Source: Bacteroidales bacterium
Lineage (GTDB): Bacteria; Bacteroidota; Bacteroidia; Bacteroidales; VadinHA17
DNA: 37,141 nt
Direction: 5' to 3'
NCBI GenBank assembly: GCA_003141715.1
Contig: PLNF01000140.1
Coordinates: 91,427-128,567, forward strand
Within the stretch, counting starts at the first letter, position 1. Each line of letters begins with the position of its first letter. Shown in pieces: positions 16,335 through 23,979 of this stretch. Both the position numbers and the translations under genes were made by a program. The notes beneath the pieces are model-generated. The model did no database searches, was not told where the DNA came from, and saw only the letters and a program-made list of their open reading frames with translations.

Positions 16335-18725
16335 CTATTCGTATCGGAGCGATTCAACAGGGTTCCTGGTCGAAGTCCGCCAACACTGAATTGTTACTGT
16401 AAATAACGCAATTGCAAGCACTGCAATACCTGACACTGCAAATTCCCACCATTTAATTTCAGTTCTGTAAACAAAATTCTGAATCCATTTATTCATAACA
16501 TACCAGGCAACAGGACAAGCAATAATAAAAGCAATTGTCACCCATTTTATGAATCCTGAATTCAACATGATCAACACATCAATAACTTTTGCTCCGTTAA
16601 CTTTACGGATACCTATCTCCTTTGTACGTCGGACTATAAGTACAGAGGTAACAGAGAAAAGGCCAAAGCAGATAATTATAACAGCAAGAATAGAGAAAAA
16701 CCCAGTCATTTTAGCCTGTGAAATCTCCTTACTGTATGCCGATCTGTAAAGATCGCCAATAAACTCATACTGAAATGGATAATCTGGTAACTCTTTTTCC
16801 CATATTTTTTTAAGATCTGCAATTGCTTCATTTCTTCTGACAGAGTCTACTTTTACAAGAAAACAGAGATAAAAAATGGGTTTCTGAAAGAGGACATATG
16901 GTTTTATTTCATGCTTATCCGTATTGAAATTGAAATCACGGACCACCCCTACGACTGTCCCCCCGTAAAAAATACCCGGAGTCTCGAATTTTATTGAGAA
17001 AGATCTTCCAATGGCCTCTTCAGGTGTCCATCCCAGGTTTTTAACAGCAGTTTCATTCAATATATAGTCTTCTCCTTTCCTGTCCGGATTAAATGGTGAA
17101 AAGTCTCGTCCGGTAACTAAAGGAATTTTGAAAAAGTCAAGAAAATTATCTTCAACAGACAAAACATATAACCGTTTTTCTTCAGGACCTTTTTCAATAG
17201 CCGGTGATTCAACCTGAAGTGCATCAACTGTTTCTCCAGACGGTTCTTCCATTGAAGCTGTCACACTTTTTATTAATGGATCTTGCATGGCCCTGTTGCG
17301 AAATGCATTGTATTTAAAACGGACTTCCCAGTTTTGTTTTTTAAATGCCAGGATATCAGAACTCATATTCCCAATACTGTGCGATAGCATAAACTCATTC
17401 TGTTTATATATAGTTATTGCTGCAACCATCAGGATTATGGACAGGCAAAATTGGGTTGTCATTAATATTCCATAAGATGATAGTCCTGGAATGAACTTAT
17501 GAGAGGATAGTTTAAAACCAGACAATGACTTTTGCTTTGTCACAACAAGTAAAATGACCGGCATGCTTCCTGCAAGTATTGAAACAATCAATAATCCCAG
17601 ACCAGTTCTCCATGAGTTGACTAAATCATTAAATCCGTTAGGGAGAAGACTTATACCAAACAAAGTCTTTGCCGGGTTAACGGCTATATCAAGCAGGACT
17701 ATTGCCAGGATTAAAGACAATATTACACATATGGCAGATTCTGTTATTGCCTGTAACACGATAAGTATGTTATTCGAGCCAGTTATCCACTGTATATGAA
17801 TTTGTTTCTGAAGTATCATTAATCTAGCTTTATTCAGATTATAATAGTTAACCCATGATACAAACAGTAAGACAAATGCAATAATTATAAAAAGGTAAAT
17901 ACTGGTTATATTACCATTTTGTTCAATCTCCCTGTCCTTATCCGAAAAGAGATGAATATCAGTTATCTTTTGAAGGTATGGTGTAAAGTTGTTTTGATCC
18001 TTTTCCGGAACTGCATCTTTAATGAAAGCCGGAAAACCTTTAAGGATATCATCTGGACTTGTTTTCGATTTTAAGAGAAGGTAAACATAAGCCCAGTCAG
18101 GTGCTTCATCTGGTTTTGCAAATGAGGTAAGTACATCGAAATGAATATGGGAATTGACAGGAGTATCCTTCATTATACCCTTGATTGTGAAAGCCACCAT
18201 TTTTGTATCATACTCGCCTGACAGCATAATGGATTGTCCAACCGGATTAGTATCTCTGAAACACTTATTGGCAAGAGATGCTGAAATTACAGCAGAATAT
18301 GGTTCGCTTAACACCTTTTTGACATCACCATAAAGCAGATTTATATTAAAAACTTTGAAAAAATTAGTGTCTGTCGCAAAAACCCTGTCGGAATAAAACT
18401 TGTTTTCACCGGCTTTTACTGCAGTATGCCGATAGGGATCCAACCTGACCAATTCCTCAATCTGGGGAAAGACTCCCGGCATCTGCCATACCCATTTTTC
18501 CGAGCAACGGGCGAAATGGATCCGATTACCCGAGTTATTCGTTTCAAAAGTCAGTCTGTATATGCGGTCAGCATCGGGAAGATTTTTATCATAACTGAAC
18601 TCGTTTTTCACCCAGACGACAACAGCAAATGCGCAGGCTAAACCGATAGCGAGGCCAAGAATATTCAGGATCGTGTAGCTCCTGATCTTAAAAAGATTTC
18701 GAAATATGAGTTTTAAGTTTACCAT
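16335..18725 (-). CDS. MacB/FtsX-type ABC transporter permease, paralogue 1 (array distal)
   Basis: Large inner-membrane permease of 796 residues with two MacB_PCD-plus-FtsX halves. Membrane segments are visible at about 18-41, 278-302, 322-350, 374-396, 416-440, 678-702, 722-745 and 762-785, with two big periplasmic domains between. The C-terminal half keeps the FtsX coupling block KEIGIRKVNGAKVIDVL; the equivalent in the first half is degenerate (QKQIHIQWITGSNN). It ends NPVESLRYE. It is transcribed last of four tandem paralogues. The family uses separate ATPases to move lipoproteins, peptides or drugs across the envelope by mechanotransmission; no ATPase is encoded nearby. Substrate unknown. 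Confidence 0.88.
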   Translation of the reverse strand: MVNLKLIFRNLFKIRSYTILNILGLAIGLACAFAVVVWVKNEFSYDKNLPDADRIYRLTFETNNSGNRIHFARCSEKWVWQMPGVFPQIEELVRLDPYRHTAVKAGENKFYSDRVFATDTNFFKVFNINLLYGDVKKVLSEPYSAVISASLANKCFRDTNPVGQSIMLSGEYDTKMVAFTIKGIMKDTPVNSHIHFDVLTSFAKPDEAPDWAYVYLLLKSKTSPDDILKGFPAFIKDAVPEKDQNNFTPYLQKITDIHLFSDKDREIEQNGNITSIYLFIIIAFVLLFVSWVNYYNLNKARLMILQKQIHIQWITGSNNILIVLQAITESAICVILSLILAIVLLDIAVNPAKTLFGISLLPNGFNDLVNSWRTGLGLLIVSILAGSMPVILLVVTKQKSLSGFKLSSHKFIPGLSSYGILMTTQFCLSIILMVAAITIYKQNEFMLSHSIGNMSSDILAFKKQNWEVRFKYNAFRNRAMQDPLIKSVTASMEEPSGETVDALQVESPAIEKGPEEKRLYVLSVEDNFLDFFKIPLVTGRDFSPFNPDRKGEDYILNETAVKNLGWTPEEAIGRSFSIKFETPGIFYGGTVVGVVRDFNFNTDKHEIKPYVLFQKPIFYLCFLVKVDSVRRNEAIADLKKIWEKELPDYPFQYEFIGDLYRSAYSKEISQAKMTGFFSILAVIIICFGLFSVTSVLIVRRTKEIGIRKVNGAKVIDVLIMLNSGFIKWVTIAFIIACPVAWYVMNKWIQNFVYRTEIKWWEFAVSGIAVLAIALFTVTIQCWRTSTRNPVESLRYE

Positions 18726-18761
18726 ATTATATTGTCTTTTTTTATCACCCGGCGTTTACTC

Positions 18762-18786
18762 CCCAACCCCCCAGATGGGGGCTTAA
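18762..18786. repeat. C-rich repeat fragment in the permease array
   Basis: The CCCCAACCCCCCAGATGGGG segment resembles the left end of the C-rich repeat at 26637 (AACCCCCC...GG.GG.TTA). CCCC and GGGG can pair across CAGAT. It lies between the start of permease 1 and the nested palindromic repeat. Confidence 0.4.
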
Positions 18787-18792
18787 TTGTCA

Positions 18793-18951
18793 GTTTAATT
18801 TAGGATGGGATTTTAAGATTGCCACGTACCGCAAGGCGGGACTCGCAATGACACTGCAGGTAAGGTTAGTTCAGGTCGGTAGTTGAACCAAATTAACCAA
18901 AGTTCACGGTCATTGCGAGGATCCGCCAGTTGGCGGAGACGAAGCAATCTC
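18793..18951. repeat. nested palindromic repeat, copy A
   Basis: A roughly 160-nt non-coding element that recurs at 32134-32290. The core (about 18843-18920) begins CTCGCAATGAC and ends GTCATTGCGAG, giving an 11-bp inverted repeat around a loop holding AGTTGAACCAAATTAA. The right outer arm ends GACGAAGCAATCT; the left outer arm begins AAGATTGC but has lost the matching GCTTCGTC. Between inner and outer right arms is a smaller hairpin, CCGCCAGTTGGCGG. It occupies most of the gap between permeases 2 and 1. No protein coding is seen in it. Confidence 0.8.
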
Positions 18952-18978
18952 ACGTCCCGAGTCTGAATATGGAGTGGA

Positions 18979-21381
18979 CTATTCATATCTCAGAGCTTCC
19001 ACCGGATTCCTCGTAGCTGCCCTCCAGCTCTGCCAGCTTGCTGTTAATAAGGCTATTCCAAGCGCTAAAAATCCTGCTAAAGCAAATATCCACCAGCTCA
19101 ATTCTGTTTTATAAGCAAAGTTCTGTAACCATTTATGTATAGCATACCATGCAATTGGACAGGCTATGACAAAGGAAATGACTACCCATTTTAAAAAATC
19201 TTTGTTGAACATGGTCATTACTTCGGTCACTCTGGCACCATTTATTTTACGGATGCCTATCTCTTTAACCCTCTTCTCAGACTCAATTGTGCTTAAGGCA
19301 AAAATACCAAGCAATGACAACAACGTAGCAAGAATGGAAAAAATTCCTGTGATCCTTGCAAGTTTTTTCTCAACTCCATAAGCAGCTTTGTACTTTTCAT
19401 CAACACTTTCAAATCCGAAAGGAATATCCGGGAACAGGGACATCCATTGTTTTTTGATGAATTCGATAGATTCTGCCTTTTTATCGAATTTTAACCTGAC
19501 TGTGACATATCCAGGGTAGTTATGATGACCACCAAACTGATAGATCATAGGTTCGACCGGATATTGTAATGATTTGACATTAATATCATTAATTACACCC
19601 ACAATTTCTTTTTTGTTCTCCATTGAAAACAATCCGACGCTTTTCCCTTCAATAGATTTCCAGCCAAGTTTCTTATAAGCAGATTCGTTAATAATCAATG
19701 CGTCGCGATCTGTTGAATAGTCTTTTGAAAAAAATCTACCCTGAACAATATTAAGTCCAAAAACATCAATAAAATTCTCATCGATATCACATGAAAGCAG
19801 CTCCATCCCATTAGTAGAAGTATTTCCTTCAGGAAATATTTTAAATAGGTTTCTGAAATTAAATCCGGGAACAAACTCTGTCACTGAGGCTTTTCCATAC
19901 TCATATTGAGACTGATATTTTTCTAAAGCCTGAACAAAAAGAGTTGTGTTTTTCATTCGTTCATTTCCATCAATATTCCCAAGTGATTGCACGGGGATAG
20001 TTATCAGGTTTGTTTTATCAAATCCTGTTTCATGCTTTTGCATGAAAGAAATTTGTTTTAAGAAAAAGAGCTGTGTTATCCCAAGTATTATGGTAATAGT
20101 AAATTGGAGTACAACAAAACTCTTCTGAAAAGTCAATTTGTTTTTATCCGCTTCATTATCATGAAGTAAAACCTTTACCGGTGAAGGTCTTGCTAAAACG
20201 ATTGAAGGATAAAGCCCTGAAATCAACATAGTTAAAACTCCAAACCCTACTACTCCTGCAAAAAATATCGGATCGGAGAGGTTAACAATAAGATTCTTTT
20301 CGATTAAACTATTAAAAGAAGGTATGAGCATATAAACTCCGAAGAATGAAATTATAAGGCTGATAAATACTATAAAGGCTATCTCCGCAAAGAAATCACC
20401 AATAAGGGCACCTTCAGTAGCACCATAAACCTTTTTAATTACAGTTTCAATTTTCCTTTTCCCCGCATTTGCTATTGAAATGTTCATAAAATTAAGGCAT
20501 GCAATTACTAATATACCTATAGCAATTGCAGAAAGTGTCCATAAGTACATAGGGGAAACACCCGGCACAAGATCTCCTTTAAGTTTTGGGTTAAGATGGC
20601 TTCCTTTAAAATCAGCCAGAAGATAACTGAATCTGTTTTTCATAAAGTCGGGATAATACTGCTTCTCTATATTGGATAGTTTTTGCTCAAATCCTTCAGG
20701 TACCTTATTCCCTTTAAATGTAACAAAAGTGTAAAGTCCTAAATCATACCACCTTTCATTTAAATCGGGATAATATTTATATCTGAACTTATCAGAGAGG
20801 AAGAAATCAAAATCGAATATGGAATTTGATGGGATATTATTAATAATACCTACAACAGTAAAAGTATAACTATCATATTCAAATGTTTTCCCCAATGGAT
20901 CAGTGTTTCCGAAGAGTATATTTGCCAGTTTCCAAGTAATTATCGCTTCATATGGACCCTGAAAAATTGTACCCGGATTCCCTGATTTTAGTGAAAAATT
21001 AAAAAGATCAAAAAATTCTTTATCAACTATCGCACCTTTTACCGTTTCAAACCTCTTCTCTTCCACTTTTATTTCCTTCCAGGTCCTAATTAACCCAATA
21101 ACTTTGTCAATTTCAGGATAATCTTTTTTAAGGACATCTGATAATGCAAGAGGAGTGGTTGCTCCAATTGAACCATCCTGGATGTTCTTTATAACTATCC
21201 GGGATATGCTCGCAGCATTTGGATTGAAATTATCAAATGAAGTTTCATAACGGACATAGAGGAGGATTAATAAACTGATAGTCACGCCAACAGACAAACC
21301 AATAATGTTTATCCATGCAAACTTTTTGTTTGCAAATAAGTTACGGATGTTTATCTTTAAAAAGAATTTTAACTTTTCCAT
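18979..21381 (-). CDS. MacB/FtsX-type ABC transporter permease, paralogue 2
   Basis: Inner-membrane permease, 800 residues, with the same two-half layout as its neighbours. The first membrane segment is at about 23-43, four more lie between about 280 and 440, and three lie at about 680-700, 728-750 and 768-790. The C-terminal half has KEIGIRKINGARVTEVM; the matching block in the first half is weak (RKIETVIKKVYGATEG). The C-terminus, ending ATRNPVEALRYE, is very close to paralogue 4 also at the DNA level (by eye about 85% over the last 200 nt), pointing to recent duplication or gene conversion. It is separated from paralogue 1 by 253 nt filled with repeats and from paralogue 3 by 173 nt. Partner ATPase and substrate are unknown. 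Confidence 0.88.
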   Translation of the reverse strand: MEKLKFFLKINIRNLFANKKFAWINIIGLSVGVTISLLILLYVRYETSFDNFNPNAASISRIVIKNIQDGSIGATTPLALSDVLKKDYPEIDKVIGLIRTWKEIKVEEKRFETVKGAIVDKEFFDLFNFSLKSGNPGTIFQGPYEAIITWKLANILFGNTDPLGKTFEYDSYTFTVVGIINNIPSNSIFDFDFFLSDKFRYKYYPDLNERWYDLGLYTFVTFKGNKVPEGFEQKLSNIEKQYYPDFMKNRFSYLLADFKGSHLNPKLKGDLVPGVSPMYLWTLSAIAIGILVIACLNFMNISIANAGKRKIETVIKKVYGATEGALIGDFFAEIAFIVFISLIISFFGVYMLIPSFNSLIEKNLIVNLSDPIFFAGVVGFGVLTMLISGLYPSIVLARPSPVKVLLHDNEADKNKLTFQKSFVVLQFTITIILGITQLFFLKQISFMQKHETGFDKTNLITIPVQSLGNIDGNERMKNTTLFVQALEKYQSQYEYGKASVTEFVPGFNFRNLFKIFPEGNTSTNGMELLSCDIDENFIDVFGLNIVQGRFFSKDYSTDRDALIINESAYKKLGWKSIEGKSVGLFSMENKKEIVGVINDINVKSLQYPVEPMIYQFGGHHNYPGYVTVRLKFDKKAESIEFIKKQWMSLFPDIPFGFESVDEKYKAAYGVEKKLARITGIFSILATLLSLLGIFALSTIESEKRVKEIGIRKINGARVTEVMTMFNKDFLKWVVISFVIACPIAWYAIHKWLQNFAYKTELSWWIFALAGFLALGIALLTASWQSWRAATRNPVEALRYE

Positions 21382-21455
21382 ATTAGAATTTTAAATTCAT
21401 ACATTTACGTTGTTCATTTTTCACAGCCTATTTTTTTCTAAAACCCTCCTATTTC

Positions 21456-21530
21456 TACCCCCTAAATCCCCCAAAGAGGACTTTGAAATCTTCCTGGTTT
21501 TTTAGACCCCCTTGGGGGGATGGGGGGTAA
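21456..21530. repeat. C-rich palindromic repeat, copy 1
   Basis: Contains CCCTAAATCCC, then GAGGACTTTGAA, then CCCCCTTGGGGGG and TGGGGGGTAAAA, all in the same order as the copy at 26637-26739. CCCCC-TT-GGGGG is a perfect hairpin. It is intergenic between permeases 3 and 2, no coding frame. Similar CCCTAAATCCCC...GGACTTT words occur between genes in other Bacteroidota, from general knowledge. Confidence 0.7.
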
Positions 21531-21554
21531 AAAACCGAGGGTTTAGAGGGTAAA

Positions 21555-23879
21555 TTATTCATACCTCAGCGCTTCCACCGGATTCCTCGTCGCTGCCCTT
21601 CGACTTTGCCAGAACACCGTTAATAAAGCTATTCCGACTATAATTATTCCTGATAGGATAAAAATCCATATGTTCAGATGAATGTGATAAGCATAATTCT
21701 GAAGCCAGTGCTCCATTAAATACCAGGTCAACGGAATGGCAATTGCTCCGGCAATTATTCCTGAAATAAGGAATGGTTTGATTAACTGCCCGATAATCGA
21801 CAACACCTTTTCTCCCAGACATTTCCGGATACCGATTTCCTTGGTTTTTTGTTCGATAAGGAACATAACCATGCCCAATAAGCCCAGGCATAGGACCACT
21901 ATGGCAAAAACCGAAAAAATGCCGATCAACTTTTTCAGGTTGATTTCGGAAGCCAGCAGTTGATTGTACTTATCGTTTAAAAATGCATATTCAACAGGGA
22001 ATGATGGTTCAATGGTCAGACAGGTTTTCGTAATAAAATTGATCGTATTCCCAATATCGCCGGAATTTACTTTTATAACCAAATAGTTGATTGCTGATTT
22101 GCTGACCATCTCGATTGCCATAGGCTTTGTTGCAGATGATAAAGAATTAAAATGGATATCCTTTATAACACCCAGAACCCGGTATTGTGTATCACCATTT
22201 TTCAATGTTTTACCGGCAAAACTATCCCAAGCTATCATATCGGCAAATGTTTTGTTGATCACAATTCCCTCCTGATCCTTGCTTAAAAAATTACCCTCGA
22301 CCATTTTTGCCCCAAATGTGTTCAAAAGATCTTCGTCTGTTTGCCACTCTGTAACTAAGGGTTTAAAATTTGGATCCTTCCCTTCCCAATTCCAATTTTC
22401 ACCATTGTTTCCAATCATAACAGGCAGGAAGGAAACAGCGGTAGAAGAAATTACGCCCGACGAATGTCCTATTTCCTGTTTCAATGCCTGTACCTGATCT
22501 TGCAGTTTCCCCTTCAGGCTTATGTACATCAACTGGTCTTTTTCGAAGCCCAGATCCATTTTTTGCAGGAAACTTGTTTGTTTTGAGACAACCAGGGTCG
22601 ATGTAAGTAATATGATCGAAATAACAAAAATGACAACAACCAGTGCATTTCGGAATATACCACGGCTTTTGACTGTCTGGAAGTTAGAACTCAGTATCTG
22701 CCCCGGAGTAAATGAAGACAGAAAAAAAGCGGGATAACTGCCTGCAAACAGGACCGTTAACAGATATATACCGATCAAAACAACCAGAGGGATAAATGAA
22801 AACAGTACTGTAAACCTGATTTCTTTTCCAATTACCCTGTTAATTAAAGGCAATCCGATATAAACCAAAACAACTGCAAATACAAAAGCCAGAAAACAAA
22901 TCATTGCCACATCCGAATAAATCAAACGCACTACATTCATCCGCGATGCCCCGAAAGTTTTTCGCAATCCTGTTTCTTTAGCTTGCTTCGATGAGCGAGC
23001 TGTGTTCAGATTAATGAAATTCAGGGTTGCAGCCAATAAAACGAGAAAAGCAATAAGGCTGAAAACGCGAACGTCACGAATATGTTTCTGTTCGTACAAA
23101 TAGCCATCTTTAAACTTATAAGCTCTCAGGTAATTAGTCGATTCCGGTAATTCTTTCTGTATACGCCGGCCAATTGTCGATGCTACTTTTTCGTAACCCG
23201 CAGGATTGGTAAGCAATCCATAAGTTGTAAAACCATTGTTGTACCAGCTTGATAAATAGTCGGCTCTCCCATAGTAAATTCCAATATTCTCGAGTGAGAT
23301 TATGGCATCGAATGTAATAGACGAGTTGCTTGGAATATCTTTAATAACGCCGGCTACTGTCATGTCGATCCGGTTATCCATCCTGACAATTTTCCCGACA
23401 GGGTTTGTTTTGCCGAAATATTTCTGAGCAGCTGTTTCGGTAAGGATAATCCTGTTAGGGGTATTGGCTTCTCCCTTATCGCCGTAAATAAACGGAAACG
23501 AAAAAATGTCAAAAAATGAAAAGTCGGCCATTGCTGTTCGCTCTGTAAATTTATTTTCTCCTGAAGCAACCAGGTATTGGAAATATGGCGGAATGTAGCG
23601 ACAGGTTTTTTCAACCTCCGGATATTCATCCTTTAAAGCCGTAGAAACTGCCGGAGGACAACCATTGAAATCAACTTTTTCAGTTCCCCCTTCAAGATAA
23701 GCATGAACAACAAAAATACGGTTGAGCTGAGTATGAAAACGGTCAAAACTGATTTCATCAGTCACCAGAAGAAAAATATATACCACACACACCATTCCGA
23801 TTACCAATCCGGCTATCCCCAGGGAAGTTGCCGTTTTGTTCTTTTTTAATTTTCTGAATATCATTATAAAGTTTTTCAT
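21555..23879 (-). CDS. MacB/FtsX-type ABC transporter permease, paralogue 3 (divergent member)
   Basis: Inner-membrane permease, 774 residues, with the same architecture of two periplasmic domains and about eight membrane segments. It differs from its neighbours. Its first half keeps a canonical block, KETGLRKTFGASRMNVV, which is degraded in the other three. In its second half the block reads KEIGIRKCLGEKVLSII instead of the NGA form shared by 1, 2 and 4. Its C-terminal membrane region is also less similar until the last residues, WQSRRAATRNPVEALRYE, which are nearly shared. This suggests an older branch or separate acquisition with a homogenised 3' end. It lies 100 nt downstream of paralogue 4. 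Substrate unknown. Confidence 0.87.
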   Translation of the reverse strand: MKNFIMIFRKLKKNKTATSLGIAGLVIGMVCVVYIFLLVTDEISFDRFHTQLNRIFVVHAYLEGGTEKVDFNGCPPAVSTALKDEYPEVEKTCRYIPPYFQYLVASGENKFTERTAMADFSFFDIFSFPFIYGDKGEANTPNRIILTETAAQKYFGKTNPVGKIVRMDNRIDMTVAGVIKDIPSNSSITFDAIISLENIGIYYGRADYLSSWYNNGFTTYGLLTNPAGYEKVASTIGRRIQKELPESTNYLRAYKFKDGYLYEQKHIRDVRVFSLIAFLVLLAATLNFINLNTARSSKQAKETGLRKTFGASRMNVVRLIYSDVAMICFLAFVFAVVLVYIGLPLINRVIGKEIRFTVLFSFIPLVVLIGIYLLTVLFAGSYPAFFLSSFTPGQILSSNFQTVKSRGIFRNALVVVIFVISIILLTSTLVVSKQTSFLQKMDLGFEKDQLMYISLKGKLQDQVQALKQEIGHSSGVISSTAVSFLPVMIGNNGENWNWEGKDPNFKPLVTEWQTDEDLLNTFGAKMVEGNFLSKDQEGIVINKTFADMIAWDSFAGKTLKNGDTQYRVLGVIKDIHFNSLSSATKPMAIEMVSKSAINYLVIKVNSGDIGNTINFITKTCLTIEPSFPVEYAFLNDKYNQLLASEINLKKLIGIFSVFAIVVLCLGLLGMVMFLIEQKTKEIGIRKCLGEKVLSIIGQLIKPFLISGIIAGAIAIPLTWYLMEHWLQNYAYHIHLNIWIFILSGIIIVGIALLTVFWQSRRAATRNPVEALRYE

Positions 23880-23934
23880 TTGCTGTTCGTTTGTTCGTTA
23901 TTCTTAATTAATTTAAAATTCTTAACCTTTTTAG

Positions 23935-23954
23935 TCTCCCCCCTTGGGGGGAGA
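23935..23954. repeat. perfect C/G hairpin between permeases 4 and 3
   Basis: TCTCCCCCC and GGGGGGAGA form a 9-bp perfect stem around TT. It belongs to the C-rich repeat family (CCCTTGGGGG centre shared with 21456-21530 and 26637-26739). Downstream to 23979 the text is GC-rich, with GCCGAGCTTGCGAGGCGGAG, up to the stop of permease 4. On the - strand message it lies in the gap between the two genes and could act as an mRNA-stabilising or attenuating hairpin. Confidence 0.6.
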
Positions 23955-23979
23955 AGCCGAGCTTGCGAGGCGGAGGGGG

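Noticed and set aside
18726-18978. CRISPR-like or tRNA-like structure
   Set aside because: The repeats are two dispersed palindromic copies, not regularly spaced direct repeats, and no cloverleaf was seen.
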